Shown: positions 8,999 to 16,801 of the stretch, in pieces
Position numbering within the stretch: the stretch's first letter is position 1
Layout: every line of letters starts with the position of its first letter
NCBI GenBank assembly: GCA_963713545.1
Contig: CAVQME010000013.1
Location: forward strand, 24,479-88,478
From: CAVPLM01 sp963713545
GTDB taxonomy: Bacteria; Actinomycetota; Thermoleophilia; RBG-16-64-13
Direction of reading: 5' to 3'
DNA: 64,000 nt
Position numbers and translations under genes: made by a program
The notes under the pieces: generated by a model
Database searches by the model: none
Told to the model about the DNA's origin: nothing
Seen by the model: the letters and a program-made list of their open reading frames with translations, nothing else

Positions 8999-10401
8999 TG
9001 AGGCCCGAGAGCCCGATGACCCCAGGCGGCGACGCGATGACCCCCGGCAGCCCGGCGACCCCAGGCGGCGACGCGATGACCCCCGACAGCCCCATGACCC
9101 GAGGCCAAGAGCTCTACGAGCGAGCGTTGCGGGTCCTTCCCGGCGGTGTGAGCCGCAACACCGTCCTCTACCGGCCTCACCCCTTTTACGCGGTCCGGGG
9201 GGAAGGATGCTACGTCACCGACATCGAGGGAGTGCACCGGATCGACTTCGCCAACAACATGTGCTCGCTCATCCACGGGCATGCCCATCCGGCGATCGTC
9301 GCGGCCATCACCGAACAGCTGCAGCGCGGCACTGCGTTCACGTTCGCCACCGAAGCGGAGGTGCTCTACGCCGAGCACATGTGCAGCCGCTCGCCGAGCT
9401 TCGAGAAGATCCGCTTCGTCAACTCGGGCACCGAGGCGGTGATGAGCTGTCTCAAGGCCGCGCGGGCATTCACCGGCCGGGCCAAGATCGCCAAGCTGGA
9501 GGGGGCGTACCACGGAATGTACGACTACGCCGAGGTGAGCCAGACGTCAAACCCGGCGAACTGGGGCGACGCCGACCACCCGCGCAGCAACCCCGTGACT
9601 CGCGGGACCCCGCAGGCGGTGCTCGACGATGTAGTCGTGATCCCGTTCAACGACCCGGAGGCCGCGATCCGCATCCTGGGTGAGCACACCGGCGAGCTAG
9701 CCTGCGTGCTGATCGATCCGATGCCGCATCGCGTCGGCTTCATGTCCGCGACCAGGGAGTTCATCCACGCGCTGCACCGCTGGACGCAGGACGACGGCTC
9801 GCTGCTGGTGTTCGACGAGGTCATCACCTTCCGCAGCGAATACGAAGGGGCACAGGCATGGTTCGAGTGCTCACCCGACCTTACCGCCCTGGGGAAGATG
9901 ATCGGCGGCGGGCTGCCGGTCGGCGCCATCGCAGGCAGGGCCGACGTGATGGACGTGCTCAACCCGCTTGCCGAGAAGGTCCTGTTCCCCCACTCGGGCA
10001 CCTTCTCCGCGAACCCGCTGGTCATGGCCGCCGGGCTGACCGCGATGCAGCTATTCGACCGCGAGGCGGTGACGAGGTTGAGCGCGCTTGGCGACCGCGT
10101 TCGCCGGCAGATCGTCGAAGCGATCGCGGCCTCCGGGTTCCCCGCCAGTGTGACCGGGGCCGGCTCCCTCTTCCGCATCCACATGACCCCCGAGGCGCCG
10201 ACGACCTACCGGGAGGCGTACGTCGATCCGGAGCGGGCACGGTTGACGAAGGCCCTGCTCGACCACGCGTTCGAGCACGGGGTGATGCTCATCAACACCG
10301 GGTCAGGCGCGCTCTCGACGGTTATGACCGACCGCGAGATCGACACGCTGTCCGAGATCCTTCTCGACGGCTTCCGCGAACTCAAGCGTAGGGTGGCCTA
10401 A
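8998..10401 (+). CDS. Class III PLP aminotransferase, glutamate-1-semialdehyde-aminomutase-like
   Basis: Fold type I class III signatures are clear: RFVNSGTEAVMSCLKAARAFTG, AKLEGAYHGMYDY, LLVFDEVITFR, and the PLP lysine in LGKMIGGGLPVGAIAG. The 467-residue protein resembles glutamate-1-semialdehyde aminomutases, a branch that also contains beta-amino-acid aminotransferases. The ATG at 8998 has GGGAGGA just upstream and overlaps the previous stop. The first 33 residues are an extra, repeat-made tail (see the repeat at 9010-9099); the conserved domain starts near the ATG at 9094. The neighbours (aminomutase, CoA-transferase) favour a catabolic beta-amino-acid role over haem synthesis, but this is inference. 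Confidence 0.85.
   Translation: MRPESPMTPGGDAMTPGSPATPGGDAMTPDSPMTRGQELYERALRVLPGGVSRNTVLYRPHPFYAVRGEGCYVTDIEGVHRIDFANNMCSLIHGHAHPAIVAAITEQLQRGTAFTFATEAEVLYAEHMCSRSPSFEKIRFVNSGTEAVMSCLKAARAFTGRAKIAKLEGAYHGMYDYAEVSQTSNPANWGDADHPRSNPVTRGTPQAVLDDVVVIPFNDPEAAIRILGEHTGELACVLIDPMPHRVGFMSATREFIHALHRWTQDDGSLLVFDEVITFRSEYEGAQAWFECSPDLTALGKMIGGGLPVGAIAGRADVMDVLNPLAEKVLFPHSGTFSANPLVMAAGLTAMQLFDREAVTRLSALGDRVRRQIVEAIAASGFPASVTGAGSLFRIHMTPEAPTTYREAYVDPERARLTKALLDHAFEHGVMLINTGSGALSTVMTDREIDTLSEILLDGFRELKRRVA
9010..9099 (+). repeat. 39-bp in-frame tandem repeat at the aminotransferase N-terminus
   Basis: Two full units (9010-9048 and 9049-9087) and a 12-base partial third encode SPMTPGGDAMTPG, SPATPGGDAMTPD and SPMT. 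The units differ at only a few bases. Each contains in-frame ATG codons, so repeat number changes the tail length without breaking the frame and leaves several possible starts. Confidence 0.85.
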
Positions 10402-10402
10402 C

Positions 10403-10563
10403 AACTCGTTTCAGAATGAAGCCGCGGCTGCGTAGTGCGCCCTGGGCGGCACGATAGTGCGTCCTCGGTCCCGCACATAGCGCTGCTATTCGCGCTCCCT
10501 GCGTCCTTCTCTGGCGCGTGCCCAGCGTGTCCCTGGCGGCGGAGCTTCATTCTGAAACGGGTT
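10403..10563. mobile_element. MITE-like element with 20-bp inverted ends and 5-bp duplication
   Basis: The left end (10403-10422) and right end (10544-10563) are inverted copies, sharing CGTTTCAGAATGAAGC and matching at 19 of 20 positions. The element is flanked exactly by CTAAC on both sides (10398-10402 and 10564-10568), as expected for a target duplication. The 121-bp interior is GC-rich and has no ORF. The left CTAAC contains the TAA stop of the aminotransferase gene. Size, ends and duplication fit a non-autonomous miniature transposon; no transposase is in the window. Confidence 0.6.
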
Positions 10564-10632
10564 CTAACCCGCATCCGGATCGGCTTCGCGCTTCCGGCCT
10601 AAGCTCCGTGCCGGCTGTGCAGGGCTCCCGTT

Positions 10633-11865
10633 CTACTCAGCCGGGGGCGTCTGCTCCTGGAAGGCTATCGCCTGCGCGATGATCCTGTCTGCGAACGGTG
10701 CGTCGTTGATGTGGCAGGGTAGGACCTCCACGGGCACGCCCGCAGGCATCACCTTCTGCAAGTGCTCGGCGAAGACGGGGGGCAGCGACGGATCGTGCAG
10801 GTGCCCCTGTGGGCTGTCGTGAGAGGAGAAGCCTAGCAGGGGAACGAAGAAGGCGACGGGTCCCTTCGCTTCCTTGATCAGTCCTGCCATGTGCTCCGCC
10901 AGGCGTCTGAAGTCGTCCGCGTTCGCGCGAACAGCAGTCACCGCGGCGTTGTGGATGTGATAGCGCCTACCAGGAAAGCGCCGCTCGGCGTCGGCGATCG
11001 GGCCGGCGACCAGAAAGTCGATATTGCCGGGCGCAAAGATGGTAGGAACACCCTTCTCCAGGGCCGCCTTGCACCTGTCGGGCCCTCCGTCGTAGAGACC
11101 TTGGGCCAGGTTGTCGCCGACCTCGATCAGCGAGAGATCCACGACGAGAGATACGTTCTGCTCCCGGACCGTCTCGTCCATGGCCACCCCACCGGTCCCC
11201 TGGGAGTGGAAGACCATCACCTCGCTGCCCCGCTGTTCGAGGGCTGCGCGCACCCTCGTGCTGCACCCGTCCGTGGTGCTGAGGGTCGACATGGCCACCA
11301 CGGGCTTGCCCGACGGCGTTACCGGCTTGTATCCATGAGCCATGCCCCCCAGGGCCAGGGCGCCGTTCTCGAAGACCCTCCGGGTGACCGTGTTGAGACC
11401 GGCCACATCGCAGATCGAGTTCAACATCAGAATGTCTTTCGTGCCGACGAACGGCTTGGTCATCCCCGAGGCCATGGTCGAGATGAGGACCTTGGGAAGG
11501 CCGAAGGGGAAGGTCCGCATGACCGCGCCGCCGAGAGTGCTGCCGCCGGAGCCTCCCGCGGCGATGATGCCGCTCAGACCAACGCGCTCGTCCAGCTCGT
11601 GGGCGAGGGCGATGGACCCTTCGATCATCAGCGCCATGCACTTCCCCTCGTGGTTCAAGGCGCGGATCTCGGGCATGGTCGTGCCCACGGCCGCCGCGAT
11701 CTGGTCGGGAGTGATGTGTGCGCCGCCGTCCACCGTACCGCGGATGCTCGCGTCAAGGAGATACACCTCAAGTCCGTTCTCTTCCAGGCGTTCCCTGATG
11801 AAACGGTTCTCGACTTCTTTCGAATCCAGCGTAGCGACCAGCAAGACCTTCGGCTTCTCGTCCAT
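10633..11865 (-). CDS. Tm-1-like ATP-binding protein (UPF0261)
   Basis: This 410-residue protein fits the UPF0261/Tm-1-like family: KVLLVATLDSKEVENRFIRERLEENG at the N-terminus, a central Gly-rich GIIAAGGSGGSTLGGAVMRTFPFGLPKVLIST, and a C-terminal half with GFSSHDSPQGHLHDP. Plant Tm-1 proteins bind ATP in the N-terminal domain and have a TIM-barrel-like second part; bacterial roles are largely unknown. It is the last gene of a minus-strand operon downstream of biotin carboxylase. A diverged paralogue sits at the other end of the operon (15200-16456), so the two may work as a pair with the carboxylase. Confidence 0.85.
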   Translation of the reverse strand: MDEKPKVLLVATLDSKEVENRFIRERLEENGLEVYLLDASIRGTVDGGAHITPDQIAAAVGTTMPEIRALNHEGKCMALMIEGSIALAHELDERVGLSGIIAAGGSGGSTLGGAVMRTFPFGLPKVLISTMASGMTKPFVGTKDILMLNSICDVAGLNTVTRRVFENGALALGGMAHGYKPVTPSGKPVVAMSTLSTTDGCSTRVRAALEQRGSEVMVFHSQGTGGVAMDETVREQNVSLVVDLSLIEVGDNLAQGLYDGGPDRCKAALEKGVPTIFAPGNIDFLVAGPIADAERRFPGRRYHIHNAAVTAVRANADDFRRLAEHMAGLIKEAKGPVAFFVPLLGFSSHDSPQGHLHDPSLPPVFAEHLQKVMPAGVPVEVLPCHINDAPFADRIIAQAIAFQEQTPPAE

Positions 11866-11890
11866 GTGTCCCCCAATACCTGTCGTGCTA

Positions 11891-13363
11891 TCAGACGTGC
11901 TCGTGGGCCCCGACCATCGCTGCCACTGCCGCTATGGCAGCGATCCTCCTCCTGTCATCCGAGAGATGTGCGAGCCTTTCTCCAAGGAGTTGCTCCTGCT
12001 CGACGATCCTCTTCATGTCATCGATCAGGCCGACCTCGCGCTCTATGAAGTGGGTCCCCAGTTCCCCAAGCACGAAGCGCTCATTCGCCATGACCGCTTG
12101 GTGGAACGGGATGTTGGTCTTGACGCCTATGATGCCGTACTCGTATAGGGCGCGCCGCATCCGGCCGATCGCCTCTTCCCGGTCGCGGCCCCACACGATG
12201 AGCTTTGCGATCAGGGGGTCGTAGAAAGCCGGTATGGTGTACGAGCTGTAGACTCCGCTATCTACCCTGACCCCGGCACCCCCGGGCGGGTGGTAGCCCC
12301 TGATCTTACCGGGCGTCGGGGCGAAGCCGTGCAAAGGATCTTCAGCGTTGATACGGCACTCGATGGCGCTGCCGCTCATGCGGACGTCCTCTTGCCTGAG
12401 CTGGAGTGGAAGACCCGACGCGATGCGGATCTGCTCCTTCACGATGTCGACCCCGGTCACCATCTCGGTCACCGGGTGCTCCACCTGCACGCGGGCATTC
12501 ACTTCGAGGAAGTAGAACTTGCCCTCCTGCCAGAGGAACTCGACCGTGCCTGCTCCTTCGTATCCCACGCAGCGGGCAGCGTTGACGGCCACCTCACCCA
12601 TCGCATCCCGGAGTTCGGCATCCAAGGCCGTGGAGGGTGATTCCTCGATGAGCTTCTGATGTCTCCGCTGGATGGAGCATTCGCGCTCGCCCAGGTGGAC
12701 GACGTTGCCATGCGAGTCGGCCAGGATCTGGAACTCGATGTGGCGGGGGTCGGGTAGGTACTTCTCGATGTAGACCTCACCGATGCCGAAGTTGGCGGAG
12801 GCGATGGCCTGAGTGGATTCGAGCGCCTTGGGCAGTTCCTCTTCGCTCGCCACTATGGTCATGCCGATCCCTCCGCCACCACCTGATGGCTTGATGATCA
12901 CGGGGTAGCCGATCTCGCCGGCGATGGCCATCGCGTCTTCGGGCTCCATGATGCACTCGGTGGTCCCCGGCACTACTGGTACTCCCGCCTTCACCATCTC
13001 CCGGCGCGCGGCAGCCTTGTCTCCCATCAGTTCGAGGACCCTGGCGGACGGTCCTATGAACTTGATGCCTTCCCGCTCACAGGCGGCGGCAAAGCCGGGA
13101 TTCTCGGCCAAGAAACCGTAGCCGGGATGGACGGCGTCGGCGCCGCTTTGCCGGACGGCGGCCAGGATCTTCTCGATGTCGAGGTAGCTCTGAGAAGCGG
13201 GCGCCGGGCCGATGAGCAAAGCCTCGTCGGCGTATTTGGCGAAGAGCGCCTCCCTGTCGGCATCCGAATAGACCGCCACTGAAGCTACGCCCATCTCGCG
13301 GCACGCCCGCATCACGCGGACGGCGATCTCTCCGCGATTGGCGACGAGGACCTTCTCGATCAC
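11891..13363 (-). CDS. Biotin carboxylase subunit (AccC/PycA-type)
   Basis: The 490-residue ATP-grasp protein has all family marks in order: KVLVANRGEIAVRVMRACREMG, AVHPGYGFLAENPGFA, IIKPSGGGGGIGM (ATP-grasp loop), GERECSIQRRHQKLIEESPS, and FLEVNARVQVEHPVTEMVTG, which holds the catalytic Arg. It would carboxylate biotin on the partner protein using ATP and bicarbonate. Its start lies one base past the stop of the carboxyltransferase gene, so the two are co-translated. It ends with about 45 residues beyond the usual AccC length, mostly helical. Confidence 0.93.
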   Translation of the reverse strand: MIEKVLVANRGEIAVRVMRACREMGVASVAVYSDADREALFAKYADEALLIGPAPASQSYLDIEKILAAVRQSGADAVHPGYGFLAENPGFAAACEREGIKFIGPSARVLELMGDKAAARREMVKAGVPVVPGTTECIMEPEDAMAIAGEIGYPVIIKPSGGGGGIGMTIVASEEELPKALESTQAIASANFGIGEVYIEKYLPDPRHIEFQILADSHGNVVHLGERECSIQRRHQKLIEESPSTALDAELRDAMGEVAVNAARCVGYEGAGTVEFLWQEGKFYFLEVNARVQVEHPVTEMVTGVDIVKEQIRIASGLPLQLRQEDVRMSGSAIECRINAEDPLHGFAPTPGKIRGYHPPGGAGVRVDSGVYSSYTIPAFYDPLIAKLIVWGRDREEAIGRMRRALYEYGIIGVKTNIPFHQAVMANERFVLGELGTHFIEREVGLIDDMKRIVEQEQLLGERLAHLSDDRRRIAAIAAVAAMVGAHEHV

Positions 13364-13364
13364 G

Positions 13365-15200
13365 TTACGTCACCACCATGAGGATATCCTCGGGGTCGAC
13401 CATCTGGCCCTCTTGAGCGTGGATCTCTCTCACCACCCCCGGCCTGGGCGACACGATCGATCGCCTCATCTTCATGGTCTCGATCATGGCGACCTCGTCG
13501 CCCTCCCTGACGGAATCCCCTACCTTCACCGGCACGGCCAGTATCAGTCCCGGCGCACCGCAAACGATGGCGCCTTCGGGGAGCTCCCGCCGCTCCGGTC
13601 GCGCGTCCCGCGCCTGCCCTTCCTCAGACGCGGCCGTGGCGAGAGCTTCGGTTCCGTTTCCCAGAGGAGAGATCCTAACGGTGAAGACCTCCCCGTCCAC
13701 ATCCACGCTGAACTCCCGCGGAAAGCCGGCAAGAGCCGGCGAGCCGCCGGCCTGGGCCGCGGCCCCTTGGGTCTCGCCGCGCGCCGCGGCCGCCGACCCG
13801 GAGTCGGTCGCCACGTCGGCCGCCGGCGCCTCGGCTTTCGCCGCCGGCGCGGCGGCCTCCTTCCCGTCTGCACCCCGCTTCACCGGTCTCCCCGGGATCA
13901 AGATCTTTAGAAGGAGTTCGTCGTCGGAAAGGTCGGGCCCGATCTCCCGGCGCAGCTCGTCAACGGACTTGAGGAACCCTTCGGGCCGCCACTCGAGCAA
14001 CTCTCGGGTCCGCGGCAGGCTCATGACTCGGTCCATGACTGCCGAGTCCACCGGCACGGCCGGCTTGCCGTAGTACTCCAGGACGTACTTGATGGACTCG
14101 TCCGTCACTGTCTGGTAGCGCTCTCCCGAGACCACGTTCTCGAAGGCCTGGGCGCCGACGATCTGGGAGTAGGGGGTAGCCATCACCGGATAGCCGTAGT
14201 CCTTACGCACCCGGATCACTTCCTCCAGGATCTCGCCAAGCCGCTGCTCCATCCTTATTTCCCGAAGCTGGCGCGTGAGGTTGGTCATCATGCCGCCCGG
14301 CACTTGGTGCTCCAGGTAGTACACGTCGTACTCCATCGGCCGGCCAAGCGGGAGCCCTTCCTTCTCGGCGATCTGCCGGTAGTGAGCGGAGACGGCGGCC
14401 AGCGCTTCCTCGTCCAGGTCGCACTGGTAGTTCAGCCGGCGTAGGTTCTTGAGGACGGTCTCCGTCGCCGGCAGAGAGGTGCCGTTGGCGAGCGGCGCCA
14501 CGGCGGTGTGCAGCGTTCGCACGCCCGCTTGCACGGCGGCCAGATAGCAGAGCGGAGCCAGGCCTGAACTGCAGTGGCAGTGGAACTCGAGGGGTATGCC
14601 CTCGCAGTGCTGCTCGACGAGCGAGACCAGCTCCCCGGTCTCGTCCGGCGTGATGATCCCCGACTCGTCCGAGATCATGATGCGGTCGATGCAGTCTTTT
14701 GCCGCGGCGATGAGCCGCGTCTTCTCGATCCAGTGGTTGCTGGTGTGGACAGGGCTCGAGGTGTACATCAACGAGGTCACCACCTCCGCCCCTTCCGCCT
14801 TGGCCACCTCGGCGTAGTAGCGGAACCTCTCCATGTTCTCCTGGTAATCGCAGATCCAGAAGCTGCGGACGCCATTGGCGACCGAACGTTTGATCCAGAG
14901 GGAGATGATGTCACGGGGCGTGCTGAGGTCGAAGGAGGAGAGACTGGCCGTCTGATAGGAGCCACGCAGCCAGGTGTTCGGCATCAGGCCGGAGACCAGT
15001 CTGATCCTCTCCCAGGGATCCTCGTCGAGGGTACGCACCTGCACGGTGAACGCCTGTGAGCCCACGGTGGCCACGGCCAGATAGCCCACCTTGTCCATCA
15101 TCTCCGCGATGGGGACGATGTGCTCGGTCCTCATCGTGTTGCCCCAGAGGCTCTGCTGAGCGTCCCGGATGGACTGGTCGACGAAATGCACCTTGTCCAC
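13365..15200 (-). CDS. OadA/PycB-like carboxyltransferase with biotinyl domain, divergent active site
   Basis: Residues 1-300 are an HMGL-like TIM barrel (FVDQSIRDAQQSLWGNTMRTEHIVPIAE, HCHCSSGLAPLCYLAAVQAG). An Ala-rich hinge near 450-500 leads to a C-terminal biotinyl domain with ETMKM (K577). Compared with pyruvate and oxaloacetate enzymes, the metal-site segment IKDMAGLLTP reads ISDESGIITP (S177 in place of the carbamylated Lys), HTHDTSG reads HCHCSSG, and RIFDxLND reads WICDYQEN. The acceptor is therefore probably not pyruvate. It starts with GTG sharing one base with the preceding stop and lies directly before biotin carboxylase. Confidence 0.85.
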   Translation of the reverse strand: MDKVHFVDQSIRDAQQSLWGNTMRTEHIVPIAEMMDKVGYLAVATVGSQAFTVQVRTLDEDPWERIRLVSGLMPNTWLRGSYQTASLSSFDLSTPRDIISLWIKRSVANGVRSFWICDYQENMERFRYYAEVAKAEGAEVVTSLMYTSSPVHTSNHWIEKTRLIAAAKDCIDRIMISDESGIITPDETGELVSLVEQHCEGIPLEFHCHCSSGLAPLCYLAAVQAGVRTLHTAVAPLANGTSLPATETVLKNLRRLNYQCDLDEEALAAVSAHYRQIAEKEGLPLGRPMEYDVYYLEHQVPGGMMTNLTRQLREIRMEQRLGEILEEVIRVRKDYGYPVMATPYSQIVGAQAFENVVSGERYQTVTDESIKYVLEYYGKPAVPVDSAVMDRVMSLPRTRELLEWRPEGFLKSVDELRREIGPDLSDDELLLKILIPGRPVKRGADGKEAAAPAAKAEAPAADVATDSGSAAAARGETQGAAAQAGGSPALAGFPREFSVDVDGEVFTVRISPLGNGTEALATAASEEGQARDARPERRELPEGAIVCGAPGLILAVPVKVGDSVREGDEVAMIETMKMRRSIVSPRPGVVREIHAQEGQMVDPEDILMVVT

Positions 15201-16456
15201 TAGGCTTCAGCCTCCCTGAACGCACTTGACAACGCATCGGCGACCGCTTTTGCGAATGTGGGGCTGTTGATGTCGGTATCCACCTCGATCAACTCGATCT
15301 CCGGATCGAGATGCGCCTTCATCGTGCGAGAGAAGGCATGGTCGGAGACAGGGTCGTGAAGCGGGCCGCCTTCCACGCTCAGTGACGAGAAGCCCCTTAG
15401 GGGGACGACGGCCTTGACCCTCGCTTTGTGCTCGTATCGATTCAGTCGCACAGCAGCGGCCGCGGCGATCTGCTCCATCTCCTCGGCGCTGGTCCTCGCT
15501 TGGACTCGCGGAGGCTGCAGGTACAGCTTTCTCTCGGCCAGTCGTCTCGATGTCCACAGAGAGTCGTTTCTGTCTCTTCTCTCGATCGGACCGCAACTGA
15601 TCATGTCGAACCCGCCGGGACAGAAGATGTAGGGGATCGGCAAAGTCGCCGCCACGTCCAGACGGTCCGGACCCGCGTCCCTGTTGCCGCCCAGGAGGTT
15701 TTCGCTGAAAGCCCCGGGTACAAGGTCGACCAACGCTGCGAAGATGCCCTGGGGGGCGAGATCCAGGGCGGCTATGTCGCCTACCCCCATCGCGTGGATC
15801 GAGACGATCTCGTAATCTCCTCCCAGGATCTCCCGTATATGGTACGCACCCTTGTCGCAATAGCCGAACTCCGTCACCGCGACGGACGGCTTGTCCCCTT
15901 CCAGCGAGGCCGGACCCCCCTCCACCATCCCGGAAATGGCATCGGCTCCGTGTAGGGCAAGGGTGCGAACCAAGGGGTTCATGCCCACCGTGTCTACCAC
16001 GGTGTGCATCAGGGTTATGTTACTGCGTGCGAAGAAGTCCCCGAACTTGGCCGCATGGACCGGCTGGCCCGTGGCGCCCGATATGAGGAGCTTGGGGACT
16101 CCGAACGGCAGTTCCTTCATGGCCGGCAGCGATATGAGCGCACCGGTCATCCCCGCGATGGCGATCATTCCTTGGAGGTCACCGCGCACGCAGAGGTCGC
16201 TTGTTTTCGCTCTCAGTCCTTCGGCCATGACCGAGGTGGGAGTATCCCCTCGGCCGACCGCAAGCCCTGCTCTCGCTTCGGCCAACTCGGCTAGTTCCCG
16301 GCAGCTCACGTCGGCCTCAAGGGTCGGGACTATGGCTCCGGTCCCGACGCTGATATCTATCAAGCAGGTGTCGTGGCCCCTTTGCCGGATCCGGTCTCGG
16401 ATGATCCTAAGCGCCTCTTCCCTCTCATCGAGCATTCCGACTATCGCGATGGCCAT
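15200..16456 (-). CDS. Second Tm-1-like protein (UPF0261), divergent
   Basis: The 418-residue product follows the UPF0261 layout: MAIAIVGMLDEREEALRIIRDRI, GMIAIAGMTGALISLPAMKELPFGVPKLLIS and, near the end, VVPLRGFSSLSVEGGPLHDP. The Gly-rich loop GGSGGST of the paralogue at 10633-11865 is AGMTGALIS here, so ATP or ligand binding may differ. AAGGAG lies about ten bases before the ATG. It is the first gene of the operon, followed without a gap by the carboxyltransferase. Its role is unknown; the position suggests an accessory or substrate-activating part of the carboxylase. Confidence 0.83.
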   Translation of the reverse strand: MAIAIVGMLDEREEALRIIRDRIRQRGHDTCLIDISVGTGAIVPTLEADVSCRELAELAEARAGLAVGRGDTPTSVMAEGLRAKTSDLCVRGDLQGMIAIAGMTGALISLPAMKELPFGVPKLLISGATGQPVHAAKFGDFFARSNITLMHTVVDTVGMNPLVRTLALHGADAISGMVEGGPASLEGDKPSVAVTEFGYCDKGAYHIREILGGDYEIVSIHAMGVGDIAALDLAPQGIFAALVDLVPGAFSENLLGGNRDAGPDRLDVAATLPIPYIFCPGGFDMISCGPIERRDRNDSLWTSRRLAERKLYLQPPRVQARTSAEEMEQIAAAAAVRLNRYEHKARVKAVVPLRGFSSLSVEGGPLHDPVSDHAFSRTMKAHLDPEIELIEVDTDINSPTFAKAVADALSSAFREAEA

Positions 16457-16801
16457 ACTATCGTCGCTCCTTGCTCTGCTTCTGACTTGGTCCGGCCGCT
16501 GCTTCCTGCTCGAGGGTGACCGTCTTGACGAAGGCCGTCAGCAACATAGTAACAAGGCATGGGACGCGCAGGTATCTTGGGCGGGGGATGCGCTGATGAC
16601 CGACGTTGCCCGGGGCGCACTCAGGCCTGATAGCACGGTGGGACCGGCAACCAACGGCTTTGTCAGGGCTTTCGGGTCCCCGACATAAAGACGTCCCCCC
16701 TCTCGCCGGCGAGCCGGCGAGAGGGGGGACAAGCTGGGAGCAAGCCTACAGGAACGTGAGCGGAACGGCCGCTCCACCCCGAACCATATATGCGGTGCCT
16801 A
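16457..16801. other. Gene-free region with operon promoter area and a terminator
   Basis: No supported gene lies here. The left part should hold the promoter of the minus-strand UPF0261-carboxylase operon, although no clear -35/-10 pair was recognised. The right part holds the hairpin terminator of the substrate-binding protein gene. Confidence 0.6.
16693..16730 (-). terminator. Rho-independent terminator of the substrate-binding protein gene
   Basis: A perfect 18-bp inverted repeat with a 2-base centre (arms 16693-16710 and 16713-16730) contains runs of six C and six G. On the minus strand it is followed by a short U-containing tail (GTCTTTAT). It lies about 70 bases past the stop of the gene ending at 16802. 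Confidence 0.8.
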
